Source of the DNA: Ardenticatenaceae bacterium
GTDB taxonomy: Bacteria; Chloroflexota; Anaerolineae; Promineifilales; Promineifilaceae
Direction: 5' to 3'
Assembly: GCA_020634565.1 (NCBI GenBank)
Contig: JACKBN010000002.1
Span: 682,001-746,000, forward strand
DNA length: 64,000 bases
This document shows positions 17,742 to 27,224 of this stretch, one piece after another. Within the stretch, counting starts at the first letter, position 1. Each line of letters opens with the position of its first letter. The notes under the pieces were generated by a model, which saw only the letters and a program-made list of their open reading frames with translations, made no database searches and was not told where the DNA came from. A program made the position numbers and the translations under genes.

Positions 17742-18683
17742 TCAAACCTTATCGCGGAAGAAGTCCAACGTCTGCGCCAGGCCATCGGCCAACGCGACCT
17801 TTGGTTCCCAGTCCAGCACGGCCTTGGCCTTGGTAATGTCTGGACGACGCTGCTTCGGATCGTCCGTAAACCGGTCATCCTTGGGCTGCACAAAAACAAT
17901 CTCAGAGCTGCTTTGGGCCACGTCCACCACGGCGCGGGCAAACTCCAGAATGGTCATTTCATTCGGATTGCCAATGTTGACAGGCAAATCCTCATCGGAG
18001 TGCAGCAGGCGATAAATACCTTCCACCAAGTCGCTGTAATATTGGAAGGCACGCGTCTGGCTGCCATCCCCATAAACGGTAATCGGCTGGTTTGTCAGCG
18101 CCTGATGGATAAAGTTGGGCACTACACGGCCGTCATTTAAGCGCATCCGGGGGCCATAGGTGTTAAAAATACGCACAATGCGCGTTTCCAATCCATGATA
18201 CCGCTGGTATGCCAACGTCATCGCCTCGGCAAAACGTTTGGCTTCATCATAAACACCGCGTGGGCCGATGGGATTGACATTGCCCCAATACGTCTCTGGC
18301 TGCGGATTCACTTGCGGGTCACCGTACACCTCTGACGTGGAGGCCAGCAAATAACGTGCCCCTTTGACTTTGGCCAAACCCAAGGTGTTGTGCGTGCCCA
18401 AAGAACCAACTTTTAAGGTGGGAATGGGATGCTCCAGATAATCGTTCGGGCTGGCAGGTGAGGCAAAATGGAGCACAGCATCAATTTCCCCCGGCACATA
18501 AATGTAATTGCTCACATCGTGCTTCATGAAGCTAAAGCGCTCATGCCCCATCAGGTGAGCGATATTGTCCATATTGCCGGTAATCAGGTTGTCCATACCC
18601 ACAACGGTATGCCCTTCAGCAATAAAACGATCAGATAAGTGAGAACCGAGAAAGCCAGCTGCTCCGGTAATTAAAACGCGCAT
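17742..18683 (-). CDS. UDP-glucuronate decarboxylase-like NAD-dependent epimerase (UDP-xylose synthase)
   Basis: The 313-aa SDR-type protein has GAAGFLGSHL (NAD-binding, residue 7 on), VLHFASPASPNDYLEHP, the catalytic STSEVYGDP and the YDEAKR motif with Tyr and Lys. NTYGPRMRLNDGRVVPNF and the Arg of QTRAFQYYSDLVEG follow. FASPASPxDY and GPRxxYDEAKR are the marks of UDP-glucuronate decarboxylases (UXS), which make UDP-xylose, rather than of 4-epimerases. It heads the polysaccharide operon, and the next gene starts 37 bases after it. I start at the second of two ATGs (18683) because AAGGAG is then five bases upstream. A closely related 4,6-dehydratase or epimerase activity is possible but less likely. 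Confidence 0.9.
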   Translation of the reverse strand: MRVLITGAAGFLGSHLSDRFIAEGHTVVGMDNLITGNMDNIAHLMGHERFSFMKHDVSNYIYVPGEIDAVLHFASPASPNDYLEHPIPTLKVGSLGTHNTLGLAKVKGARYLLASTSEVYGDPQVNPQPETYWGNVNPIGPRGVYDEAKRFAEAMTLAYQRYHGLETRIVRIFNTYGPRMRLNDGRVVPNFIHQALTNQPITVYGDGSQTRAFQYYSDLVEGIYRLLHSDEDLPVNIGNPNEMTILEFARAVVDVAQSSSEIVFVQPKDDRFTDDPKQRRPDITKAKAVLDWEPKVALADGLAQTLDFFRDKV

Positions 18684-18686
18684 CAT

Positions 18687-19070
18687 GTCTCCTTGTTGGC
18701 TTATTCACCGATACGGTCCGGCATTGGCTCATAAGCTTGTTTTAAGCCGGCCAAAGCGCAATTTTGTACAAATGGTGGAAGGGAGACGGCCGTTCATCAA
18801 CCGAGGGCTGCGTCTGTTGGCTGGCACTTCAATGTGAGTTGTTCAGGTAGAGGGTATTGTATCTTAGCCACAGTGGGGTGACGAACGATACGGCCGTACA
18901 TTCTGCAAGCGTCCCCCCTACGAAAAAGGTACGCTTACCGCCAACCATTTTACCCAAATAACACTTACACACCGTCTAAACATGCCAAAACTCATTGTCC
19001 CCGTTGATACTCGCAAAACCATCCCCGGCAAGGTATACTCGGCGGCAGATTAGGAGATATGGAGGGGTTT
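18687..19070. other. Divergent intergenic region between UXS-like gene and IPP isomerase gene
   Basis: About 385 bases between two divergent genes, so it must carry promoters for both. It holds ACGGCCGT copies near 18785 and 18890, and the Shine-Dalgarno of the isomerase (GGAGG at 19062-19066). I could not assign a clear -35/-10 pair, and no protein-coding frame is convincing. Confidence 0.5.
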
Positions 19071-20144
19071 ATGCCCAAAAGCAAAACGGCCGTTGTCAAT
19101 CACACCGATCCCAACATCCACGAACGGCGCAAGGCGGATCACATCCGCATCAATCTGGAAGAGAACGTTTCCTTCAACAAACTCACAACCGGGTTAGAAA
19201 ACTACTTCTTCATGCACCAGGCACTGCCGGAAATCGATCTAGCAGCGGTGGATATGGCCGTTTCCGTCTTTGGCAAATCGCTGAGCACCCCCCTGCTCAT
19301 TTCCTCCATGACCGGCGGCACCGCCGAGGCCGGAAAAATCAACCGCATTCTGGCGGAAGCTGCACAAACGGTAGGCATCGCCATGGGGCTTGGCTCCCAG
19401 CGAGCCGCCATCGAAGACAGTTCCTTGGCCGACACCTACCACGTCCGCCAGGTCGCCCCCAACATTTTGCTTTTTGCCAACATTGGCGCGGTGCAGCTCA
19501 ATTACAGCTACGGCCTCGAACAGTGCCGCCGCGCAGTAGACATGTGTGAAGCAGATGCTTTAATCTTGCACTTTAATGCCCTGCAAGAAGCCGTCCAGCC
19601 CGAAGGCGACGGCAATTTTGCCAACCTGCTCCACAAAATCGAGCAAATCTGCCGTGATTTACCGGTACCGGTCATTGCCAAAGAGGTGGGCTGGGGCTTT
19701 GCTGAAGAAACGGCCCGCCAACTAGCCAACGCGGGCGTAGCGGCCATCGACGTGGCCGGTGCAGGCGGCACTTCCTGGAGCCAGGTAGAGATGTACCGCG
19801 CGCCAACAGCGCGCCATGCCCGGGTCGCTGGTGCTTTTGTTGATTGGGGTATTCCGACGGCCGTTTCCATCCAATACTGTCGTCGGGCCGCGCCAGAGCT
19901 GCCCATCATCGCCAGCGGCGGCATCCGCAACGGCATTGACGTGGCCAAATCGATCGCCCTCGGTGCCAATCTGGTAGGCTTTGCTGGCGATTTTCTCCGC
20001 GCCGCCGATCAAAATGGCGTGGCTGGCGTCATCGAAATGGCCGAAACTGTCACGGACGAACTGCGCGTCGCCATGTTCTGCGCCGGGGCAGAAAATATTA
20101 CGGCCCTCGGCAACACGCCGCTTCATACCACATACTTCAAGTAA
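19071..20144 (+). CDS. fni: Type 2 isopentenyl-diphosphate delta-isomerase (FMN)
   Basis: The 357-aa TIM-barrel protein carries the type-2 IDI motifs. These are ERRKADHIRINL near the N-terminus (substrate binding), PLLISSMTGGTAEAGKINR and MGLGSQRAAIED (flavin side), HFNALQEAVQPEGD with the catalytic Gln region, DVAGAGGTSWSQVE, and GGIRNGIDVAKSIALGA for the FMN phosphate. It interconverts IPP and DMAPP using reduced FMN. The next gene, 33 bases downstream, is a polyprenyl diphosphate synthase that uses these products, so the two form an isoprenoid unit. I start at ATG 19071, with GGAGG five bases upstream; the in-frame ATG at 19059 has its purine stretch too close. Confidence 0.95.
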   Translation: MPKSKTAVVNHTDPNIHERRKADHIRINLEENVSFNKLTTGLENYFFMHQALPEIDLAAVDMAVSVFGKSLSTPLLISSMTGGTAEAGKINRILAEAAQTVGIAMGLGSQRAAIEDSSLADTYHVRQVAPNILLFANIGAVQLNYSYGLEQCRRAVDMCEADALILHFNALQEAVQPEGDGNFANLLHKIEQICRDLPVPVIAKEVGWGFAEETARQLANAGVAAIDVAGAGGTSWSQVEMYRAPTARHARVAGAFVDWGIPTAVSIQYCRRAAPELPIIASGGIRNGIDVAKSIALGANLVGFAGDFLRAADQNGVAGVIEMAETVTDELRVAMFCAGAENITALGNTPLHTTYFK

Positions 20145-20177
20145 TCAGAGTTAAAAACAATCTCCAACGGCAGTTTT

Positions 20178-21200
20178 ATGAACGAATTCAAACAACTTTC
20201 CCAACAAATGCGGCAGGCAGTCAACGCTGAAATGAAAGCCGTGCTCCACGCCGCCGAGACCCCGCCAGACCTGTATTATGGCATGATGCATTACCACATG
20301 GGCTGGCGTGATGAGCAGCTTCAACCAGCCGACGTGAATGCTGGCAAACAAATACGCCCTGTCATCTGCTTGCTAACTTGCCAGGCCGCTGGCGGCGATT
20401 GGGAGCAGGCAGTTCCGGCCGCGGCGGCCATCGAGCTGCTGCATAACTTTTCACTTATCCATGATGATATTGAAGATGGCAGCCCCACCCGGCGCGGGCG
20501 CAAAACTCTGTGGACTATTTGGGGCACAGAGCAGGCCATCAACGCGGGGGATTCCATGTTTGCCCTGGCTCACCTGGCATTAAATCGTCTGGTCGATCGT
20601 GGGGTGGCAGCGGAAACGGCCGTACACGCCCTCCGTCGCTTCGATGAAACCTGCGTACGCCTGACCCAAGGCCAGCACGCCGATATGGATTTTGAGAGGC
20701 GAGACGCCGTCAGTGTGGATGAATATCTGGCGATGATTACGGGGAAAACGGCCGTTCTGCTCTCGCTTTGTACCGAATTGGGTGCGCTCATTGCCGGTGT
20801 CGATGAAACGGCCGTTCACAACTACGCCCAGTTCGGCCTTAACCTTGGCCTGGCTTTCCAGGTCATAGACGATATTTTGGGCATTTGGGGTGATGAGGCG
20901 CTTATTGGCAAGTCTGCCTCAACCGACATTCTGACCAAAAAGAAAACATTGCCCATTCTTTACGGCCTCAGCCAGAATGGCACTTTGCGCCAGCTTTACG
21001 AGCAAGAAAACACCGATGAAGCGTTTGTCCAGCAAGCCATTGAAGTACTAAACACCACCGGTGCCCGTGAATATGCCTCTGAGCGCGCTACTTTTTATTC
21101 ACAAACCTCTCTCCAGCACCTGGAAGAAGCCCAACCAACCGGGCCTGCCTTCACCGCGCTGAACCAGCTCTCGGCAATGCTGCTCAAGCGCGATTTCTAA
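20178..21200 (+). CDS. Polyprenyl (GGPP-type) diphosphate synthase
   Basis: The 340-aa all-helical prenyltransferase has both Asp-rich motifs: LIHDDIEDGSPTRRG (first DDxxD with the downstream Arg-Arg) and QVIDDILGIWGD (second). GKQIRPVICLL supplies the diphosphate-binding Lys and Arg. It condenses IPP onto allylic diphosphates to make a chain whose length I cannot read with certainty. The residues before the first motif (IELLHNFSLIHDD) carry an aromatic Phe four before the motif, which suggests a short to medium chain such as C20. Products would feed polyprenyl carriers, quinones or lipids. It follows the IPP isomerase by 33 bases and ends in a bidirectional terminator shared with rpoC. Confidence 0.93.
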   Translation: MNEFKQLSQQMRQAVNAEMKAVLHAAETPPDLYYGMMHYHMGWRDEQLQPADVNAGKQIRPVICLLTCQAAGGDWEQAVPAAAAIELLHNFSLIHDDIEDGSPTRRGRKTLWTIWGTEQAINAGDSMFALAHLALNRLVDRGVAAETAVHALRRFDETCVRLTQGQHADMDFERRDAVSVDEYLAMITGKTAVLLSLCTELGALIAGVDETAVHNYAQFGLNLGLAFQVIDDILGIWGDEALIGKSASTDILTKKKTLPILYGLSQNGTLRQLYEQENTDEAFVQQAIEVLNTTGAREYASERATFYSQTSLQHLEEAQPTGPAFTALNQLSAMLLKRDF

Positions 21201-21233
21201 GCGCTCAATCAAAACAGAATTTTATTTAGGCAA

Positions 21234-21270
21234 CAAAAAACGGCGACCCATTTCTGAGTCGCCGTTTTAC
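21234..21270. terminator. Bidirectional terminator between prenyltransferase and rpoC
   Basis: Stem AAAACGGCGAC/GTCGCCGTTTT around a short loop, with A-run on the left and T-rich right side, placed between the two convergent stop codons (21200 plus strand, 21298 minus strand). Confidence 0.9.
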
Positions 21271-21297
21271 TTTATAACTTATAGACGAAAGTGCTCG

Positions 21298-24200
21298 TTA
21301 CTCTTCGTCCTCAGACTCTGGCGCTTCGAGTTGTTCCTTGGTTGCTTCAGCCGCAGCTGCCTGAGCAATCGCCTCCAAAACGGCATCGTCGGTATTGTCA
21401 TCAATCAACGTACCGGACAAATCTACCCCGTCTTCCAGGTATTCTTCATCCTCAACCATGCCCTCTTCTAACTCTTGCTGCTTCGTTGCATAGGCGTCAA
21501 AACCAGTGCCTGCCGGAATCAGCTTACCGATGATCACGTTCTCCTTCAGACCAATCAAATCATCTTCACGACCAGCAATCGCTGCGCTGGCCAGAACCTT
21601 GATGGTGTGCTGGAAGGAGCTTGCCGACAGGAAGCTATCCGTGTTCAAAGCACCCTTGGTGATACCCAGCAAAACAGGTTCAGCCTGAGCGGGCTGGCCA
21701 CCCTCTTCCATAATTTCCTCATTGTTAGCCTGGAAAATTGAGGTTTCAATCAATTCACCGGGCAACATTTCGGTATCACCAGAGGAGGTAACCATGACCT
21801 TGCTCAACATCTTGCGGATAATCACTTCAAAGTGCTTGTCGTGAATATTCTGACCCTGCGGACGGTAAACCTGCTGCATTTCACGCAGCAAGTACTGTGT
21901 CACAGCATCGCGACCCAGAATCTCCAGAATGCGATGCGGGTTCTTGGAACCCTCGGTCAGCTGTTCACCAGCGCTCACTTCCTGTCCATCAGAGATGAGC
22001 AGGCGCATACCGGCAGGAATCTCGTTATCGCGTTCGTCTTTGCTTTCCCAGGTAACCTTCACCTCGTTACCAGAGCGACTCACGCGACCACCATGACGAG
22101 CCACAACAACTTCATCTTCATTCTCGGCCAAAACGCCACCAGATTCAATGACGTCATTGTCGCCAACTTTCACATCCCAGCCGTCGGTGATTTCGTAGAT
22201 GTCGTCAACCAACCGCACATCGGTCACAAACACGTGCCGCACGCCATCAATCACACGAATATCAGCCAAACCACCGATCTCGGTGATTACCGCTTCACCC
22301 TTGGGGCGTTGACGGGCTTCAAACAGCTCTTCAACACGGGGCAAACCCTGAGTGATGTCACCACCCGCAGAGGCGGTACCACCGGTATGGAAGGTACGCA
22401 GTGTCAACTGTGTACCGGGTTCACCAATGGATTGAGCCGCCACGATACCAACGGCCGTTCCCAACTCCACCGGCTTACCACGCGCCAGATCAATCCCATA
22501 ACATTTGGCACAGATACCCCGGCGCATTTCACAAGTCATCGGCGAATACACATACACTTCATCTGCGCCCATCTCATCAATGTGATCAGCAATGGTGTCT
22601 GTGTAATATTCACCCATTTGGATGACGATTTCACCCGTTTCAGGATCAGCCATCGGCGCGGCAGCAACACGTCCTAAAATTCGTTCAGCCAATGTTTGCT
22701 TGCCGAAATTATCAACACGGCGCACCCAAATACCTTTGGAAGTACCGCAATCATCATCCATCACGATCATTTCTTGGGCAATATCCACCAAACGACGAGT
22801 CAGATACCCAGCATCGGCCGTACGGAGTGCCGTATCAGCCAAACCTTTACGCGCACCATGTGTGGAGATGAAATATTCCAGCGTATCCAAACCCTGACGG
22901 AAGTTCGACTGAATCGGCACAGGAATAATTTTACCCTGAGGGTCAGCCATCAAACCACGCATACCAGCCAGCTGGGTGATGGGGCCAAAGCCACCTTTAC
23001 CCGCACCCGAAAGGGCCATAACGGCAATCGGGCTGGCCGGATCCATCGCATCTCGCACAGCTTTCTCTACCTTGTCTTTGGCATCATTCCACTGTTCGAT
23101 AGTGCGCTGATACTGCTCTTCTTCTGTCAACAAACCACGACGATATTGGCGGTCGATTTCGTTCACACGCTGCAACGCATCATCCAAAATGCCCTGGCGT
23201 TCCTCAGGAATTGTCAGGTCAGCCACAGCAATGGTTGTTCCCGAAATCGTGGCGTATTTAAAGCCAATGTTTTTGATGGCGTCCACCATATCAATAGTGG
23301 CTTCATCACCCACCAGGCGATAAACCCGATTGATAAGCGCGTTTACACCACCTTTGTCCAACACGCGGTTAACAAAGCGGAATTCCTCAGGCATGGCCAT
23401 GTTGAATAGCACACGTCCTGGGGATGTTTCAACCATACGACGACGCGGTTTGCCATCGGCATAGCGGGTATGATCTTCTTTAAAGTAAGTTTCAACTTCC
23501 AGTTTAATTCTGGCATGAATGTCCAGGAAACCGAGCTCGTAGGCTGTCTCGACTTCTTCCATACTGCCAAAAACGCTGCCCTCACCTTTACGGCCGTCTA
23601 CCACCAAGGTCAGGTAGTACACACCCAAAACCATATCCTTGGACGGACCCACAATAGGTTGACCATCGGACGGTTTCAGCAGGTTACGGGTGGCCATCAT
23701 CAGGCTCTTCGCCTCATCAACGGCTTTCTGCGACAGCGGCACGTGCACAGCCATCTGGTCACCGTCAAAGTCAGCATTAAACGCGGCACATACCAGCGGA
23801 TGAAGCTGAATTGCTTTGCCTTCTACCAAACCCGGCATGAAAGCCTGAATACCCAGACGATGCAAAGTGGGCGCACGGTTCAGCAAAATCGGCCGTCCCT
23901 GAATCACTTCTTCCAGCACTTCCCACACTTCCGGTGGCTGGCGCTCAATAAAGCGACGAGCACCCTTCACGTTGCTGGCATGACCATATTCAACCAATTT
24001 GCTAATCACAAAGGGTCGGAACAGCTCCAAAGCCATCGTCTTGGGCAGACCACACTGACCTAATTTCAGCGTCGGACCAACCACAATGACAGAACGGCCA
24101 GAGTAGTCAACACGCTTACCTAGCAAGTTGCGCCGGAAACGTCCCTTCTTGCCCTTGAGCATGTCAGACAGCGATTTCAGCTCACGGCGACCACGGCGGC

Positions 24201-25644
24201 TAAGCGCCTTGCCTCGCTGGCTGTTGTCAATCAGACTGTCCACAGCTTCCTGGAGCATACGCTTTTCATTACGCACGATTACGTCCGGCGCACCCAACTC
24301 CAGCAAACGCTTGAGGCGGTTATTCCGGTTAATCACGCGACGATAGAGGTCGTTCAGGTCAGAGGTGGCAAAACGGCCGCCATCCAACTGAACCATCGGG
24401 CGCAGGTCTGGCGGGATAACCGGCAGAACCGTCAAAATCATCCACTCGGGACGATTGCCGCTTTTGCGCAGCGATTCCACAACCTGCAAACGCTTCGTGG
24501 CGCGCTTGGCTGCCTGCTTGGAACGCGTGGTGCGTACTTCACGCCACAGCTCACGGGACAGTTTATCCAGATCCATCTTCTTCAAGATGTCATACAGCGC
24601 TTCTGCACCCATATCGGCACGGAAAACGTTGCCGAACTTGCTTTTCAGTTCGCGATAATCATTTTCATTGAGGAAAACCATTGGCTCCAGGCTTTCGAGC
24701 TGTTCCCGATTTGCCTGGGCTTGCTGACGCAAACGGGTCAGCTTTTGAGCCAACTCATCACGCATATCCACACCAACAGCCTCAGCTTCGGTGCGCAGCT
24801 CTTCAATTTCTTTTTGCATTGAAGCGACATCGCTTTGATGGTCTTCTTCACTTTCTTTCTGAACCTGCGTCAGGCGCTCGGAAGTCACTTCCTGTACCAG
24901 CACGCTATGTTCACGGCCCACCGTTTCGCCCTTCTTCACGATAACGGTATCGCCCAGAACGATATCCTCACTGGCGTCTGAACCTTTAAGGTTATCCAGG
25001 CGACGCTCAACCGACTGTGCTTCGGTTACCACAGTGTCAGTTGCAGAAGACAGGCGCTCATCGAAAGAATCATTCTGCTCTTTCAGACGAGCTTCCAGCT
25101 CATGCAGGCGAACTTGAGCATCTGAAGTTGCATCGCCAATGTTGGACTGCAAATCTTCTTCAAAGCGCAGCTCTGCTTCCGCCAGCTCTTCTTCCAAGCG
25201 CCTGAGCGCACGCTGACGTGCTTCTTCATCAACGCTGGTAATAACGTATTGAGCAAAATATAGAACGCGGTCTAAATTGCGGCGGGAAACGTTAAGCAGC
25301 AACCCCATGTGGCTGGGGACACGGCGGGTATACCAAACATGGGCCACGGGAGCGGCCAATTCGATATGACCCATCCGTTCACGCCGAACGGCCGAACGGG
25401 TTACTTCCACACCACATTTATCACAAACAATACCCTTGTAGCGAACGTTCTTATACTTGCCGCAGTAACATTGCCAGTCACGCGTCGGACCAAAAATAGC
25501 TTCACAAAACAGACCATCTTTTTCTGGACGTAAGCGGCGATAATTGATGGTTTCCGGTTTTGTAACTTCTCCGTAGGACCATGACCGCATGTGGTCTGGG
25601 GATGCTAAACTAATGCGTAACGAGCGGAATTCTGTTGTCTCCAC
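21298..25644 (-). CDS. rpoC: RNA polymerase beta' subunit
   Basis: The 1448-aa protein holds the active-site NADFDGDQMAVHVPLS. It also has the N-terminal zinc site CYCGKYKNVRYKGIVCDKC, the second zinc site (CGTSKG ... CEMRRGICAKCYG), the bridge-helix/trigger-loop region and the GEPGTQLTLRTFHTGG segment. It is the catalytic clamp subunit of RNA polymerase. Compared with the E. coli order, about 165 extra residues, mostly acidic coiled coil, are inserted after YFAQYVI (about residues 145-320) before the conserved GAEALYDILKKMDL. The start is GTG 25644 with GGAGGT six bases upstream; the TTG five codons earlier overlaps that site. rpoB and the rpl genes do not adjoin it, which is unusual, and rpoC has its own promoter. 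It contains only two ACGGCCGT copies. Confidence 0.98.
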   Translation of the reverse strand: METTEFRSLRISLASPDHMRSWSYGEVTKPETINYRRLRPEKDGLFCEAIFGPTRDWQCYCGKYKNVRYKGIVCDKCGVEVTRSAVRRERMGHIELAAPVAHVWYTRRVPSHMGLLLNVSRRNLDRVLYFAQYVITSVDEEARQRALRRLEEELAEAELRFEEDLQSNIGDATSDAQVRLHELEARLKEQNDSFDERLSSATDTVVTEAQSVERRLDNLKGSDASEDIVLGDTVIVKKGETVGREHSVLVQEVTSERLTQVQKESEEDHQSDVASMQKEIEELRTEAEAVGVDMRDELAQKLTRLRQQAQANREQLESLEPMVFLNENDYRELKSKFGNVFRADMGAEALYDILKKMDLDKLSRELWREVRTTRSKQAAKRATKRLQVVESLRKSGNRPEWMILTVLPVIPPDLRPMVQLDGGRFATSDLNDLYRRVINRNNRLKRLLELGAPDVIVRNEKRMLQEAVDSLIDNSQRGKALSRRGRRELKSLSDMLKGKKGRFRRNLLGKRVDYSGRSVIVVGPTLKLGQCGLPKTMALELFRPFVISKLVEYGHASNVKGARRFIERQPPEVWEVLEEVIQGRPILLNRAPTLHRLGIQAFMPGLVEGKAIQLHPLVCAAFNADFDGDQMAVHVPLSQKAVDEAKSLMMATRNLLKPSDGQPIVGPSKDMVLGVYYLTLVVDGRKGEGSVFGSMEEVETAYELGFLDIHARIKLEVETYFKEDHTRYADGKPRRRMVETSPGRVLFNMAMPEEFRFVNRVLDKGGVNALINRVYRLVGDEATIDMVDAIKNIGFKYATISGTTIAVADLTIPEERQGILDDALQRVNEIDRQYRRGLLTEEEQYQRTIEQWNDAKDKVEKAVRDAMDPASPIAVMALSGAGKGGFGPITQLAGMRGLMADPQGKIIPVPIQSNFRQGLDTLEYFISTHGARKGLADTALRTADAGYLTRRLVDIAQEMIVMDDDCGTSKGIWVRRVDNFGKQTLAERILGRVAAAPMADPETGEIVIQMGEYYTDTIADHIDEMGADEVYVYSPMTCEMRRGICAKCYGIDLARGKPVELGTAVGIVAAQSIGEPGTQLTLRTFHTGGTASAGGDITQGLPRVEELFEARQRPKGEAVITEIGGLADIRVIDGVRHVFVTDVRLVDDIYEITDGWDVKVGDNDVIESGGVLAENEDEVVVARHGGRVSRSGNEVKVTWESKDERDNEIPAGMRLLISDGQEVSAGEQLTEGSKNPHRILEILGRDAVTQYLLREMQQVYRPQGQNIHDKHFEVIIRKMLSKVMVTSSGDTEMLPGELIETSIFQANNEEIMEEGGQPAQAEPVLLGITKGALNTDSFLSASSFQHTIKVLASAAIAGREDDLIGLKENVIIGKLIPAGTGFDAYATKQQELEEGMVEDEEYLEDGVDLSGTLIDDNTDDAVLEAIAQAAAAEATKEQLEAPESEDEE

Positions 25645-25749
25645 CAGGTGACCTCCCAAATAGAATAAAGCTCCAACCCTAAATAAAAATGTAATGCATT
25701 ACGGTGTGCGCACGAGCGAGTAGTGTTTCCCTCTTCTAATCTGTAAACA

Positions 25750-25789
25750 CGGAAAAAGAGCGTATGGTCTGATCAGGACCAACGCTCTT
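25750..25789 (-). promoter_or_regulatory. Attenuator-like hairpin in rpoC leader
   Basis: On the minus strand AAGAGCGT and a second block TGGTC pair with GACCA and ACGCTCTT around CTGATCAG, followed directly by a short T-run. It lies between the rpoC promoter (25825-25852) and the rpoC start, so it would be transcribed in the leader. It could instead end transcripts from the gene at 25942-27204. Confidence 0.7.
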
Positions 25790-25824
25790 AAAACGTCGTG
25801 GCAGTTTGTATTTTATGTATGGTG

Positions 25825-25852
25825 ATTATATCGGTACCCGTCTATAAGTCAA
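25825..25852 (-). promoter_or_regulatory. Sigma70-type promoter of rpoC
   Basis: Minus-strand TTGACT (25852-25847), 16-base spacer and consensus TATAAT (25830-25825). The start would be near 25818, leaving a leader of about 175 bases that includes the hairpin at 25750-25789. Confidence 0.82.
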
Positions 25853-25941
25853 CCCATTTACATAAGAGCTATGTAAGCATCTTGCAAGCTTTGAATTATA
25901 GTTGAAACGGCCGTTCCCGACAAGCACCAAATTTTCCGTAC

Positions 25942-27204
25942 CTACTCCTGGGCACGCACTGGCTGCACGGTTGCCCCGCAAAATTCGCAGGTGTAGACGG
26001 TCACACCACGAGGTTGATCAGGAATAGCGGCATAACAGCTCGGGCATTGTTCGGGGAAGCTGGCGCTGGTAATCTCGGCCGCTTCCAGCTCATCCAAATA
26101 CTCTTCTGAGCGATCGCCGTCAATTTCGCCAGACTGGATGCGGTTGATCATGGCCGCCCAATCTTCTGAATCCTGACCATCCAAATGCAAACGCGCGCGG
26201 GAAAGATCAGCCGAAGAAGCAAAGACCAGTTCCAAAATATCATCTTTGCCCATGCCCAGGAAGCCACCTTCTTCCTTATGCGAAATCTGCTCAATCTCAT
26301 GCACCTGCACAGCAATTTGCAACTTCTGCACCATCTCAGACTCGGCCTTGAAGATGCCAAACCGCTTTTTGGTCACTACCTCTTCACGCTGCTCAAACAG
26401 CAGCCGCTGATCGGTGAGGAAGAGATAGCCTTTAGGGCCATCTTCACCATCCTGCTGCCATTTTGCTTTGACGGCCAACAGCGGACCTTCAGCTTCCAGC
26501 AGGCGAATCTCTTGCGAACCAGCGAGCAAATCCAACATTTTGCCCACCTGCCCTAACGAATATTCAATCTGGTACAGTTCAGACTGCATATCATCATACA
26601 GGCCATCCAACGCGCGGCGGGCGGCAGTGATGCGGCTACCAAGGCTATCTACGGCCGAATCCACTGACTTTACAACTGCTGCATTGGCTTTGCTCAGGCG
26701 ATCCACCTGCCGTTCTGTTTGATCCAGCTCCCGATCCAGCCGTTCAACCTGTTCGGCAATCGCTTTTTCTACACGGGGGCGCACCTCATCCCACTTGTCA
26801 TCAAGCGCTTCCAGCTTGTCTTCCAGACGTCCTGAGTGAACATAGCCCCGATCGCGCAACGCTTCCAGGGTAAATGGCAGTTCGGTTAGCTGGCTATCAA
26901 TCTTGCCAATGGCCGAAAAAATGTCTTCCAACTGGGCTTGCGATTCCAGCCGTTCAAATTTGTCCTGGATGCGCTCGATTTGGGAAGCTACTTCAGCAGA
27001 AACGGCCGTTCCCACTGCCGCTCGTTTTACAGGACGACGCGCCGGGGGAGTGGGCATGGGACGCTGATTGATAGCCGTTTTGCGGGCATTGGCTCTGGTA
27101 GACGGCCGTACGCGCTGCTTTTGGGATGCGCGATGCACCGCCGCACCCAATGAACCCGGTTTCCGGCTTGCGCCTGGACGTTTTTGTTTGGGATCGTTTG
27201 CCAT
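25942..27204 (-). CDS. Coiled-coil protein with PH-like domain and C-terminal zinc ribbon
   Basis: The 420-aa protein has a very basic, Pro/Arg-rich first ~65 residues (possible nucleic-acid contact). A long charged coiled coil follows (about 75-235: QIERIQDKFERLESQ, RLDRELDQTERQVDRL). Next is a beta-rich stretch (about 240-350) with GYLFLTDQRLLFEQRE, the pattern of bacterial PH/GRAM-like domains. An acidic linker leads to a zinc ribbon, CPSCYAAIPD...YTCEFCGA (about 390-415). No signal peptide or membrane span. I do not recognise a named family. It precedes rpoC in the same direction and follows prfB closely (20 bases between its start and the prfB stop), so it may be co-transcribed with prfB. 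Confidence 0.8.
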   Translation of the reverse strand: MANDPKQKRPGASRKPGSLGAAVHRASQKQRVRPSTRANARKTAINQRPMPTPPARRPVKRAAVGTAVSAEVASQIERIQDKFERLESQAQLEDIFSAIGKIDSQLTELPFTLEALRDRGYVHSGRLEDKLEALDDKWDEVRPRVEKAIAEQVERLDRELDQTERQVDRLSKANAAVVKSVDSAVDSLGSRITAARRALDGLYDDMQSELYQIEYSLGQVGKMLDLLAGSQEIRLLEAEGPLLAVKAKWQQDGEDGPKGYLFLTDQRLLFEQREEVVTKKRFGIFKAESEMVQKLQIAVQVHEIEQISHKEEGGFLGMGKDDILELVFASSADLSRARLHLDGQDSEDWAAMINRIQSGEIDGDRSEEYLDELEAAEITSASFPEQCPSCYAAIPDQPRGVTVYTCEFCGATVQPVRAQE

Positions 27205-27224
27205 AGTTTGCCTCCGTTACAAAA

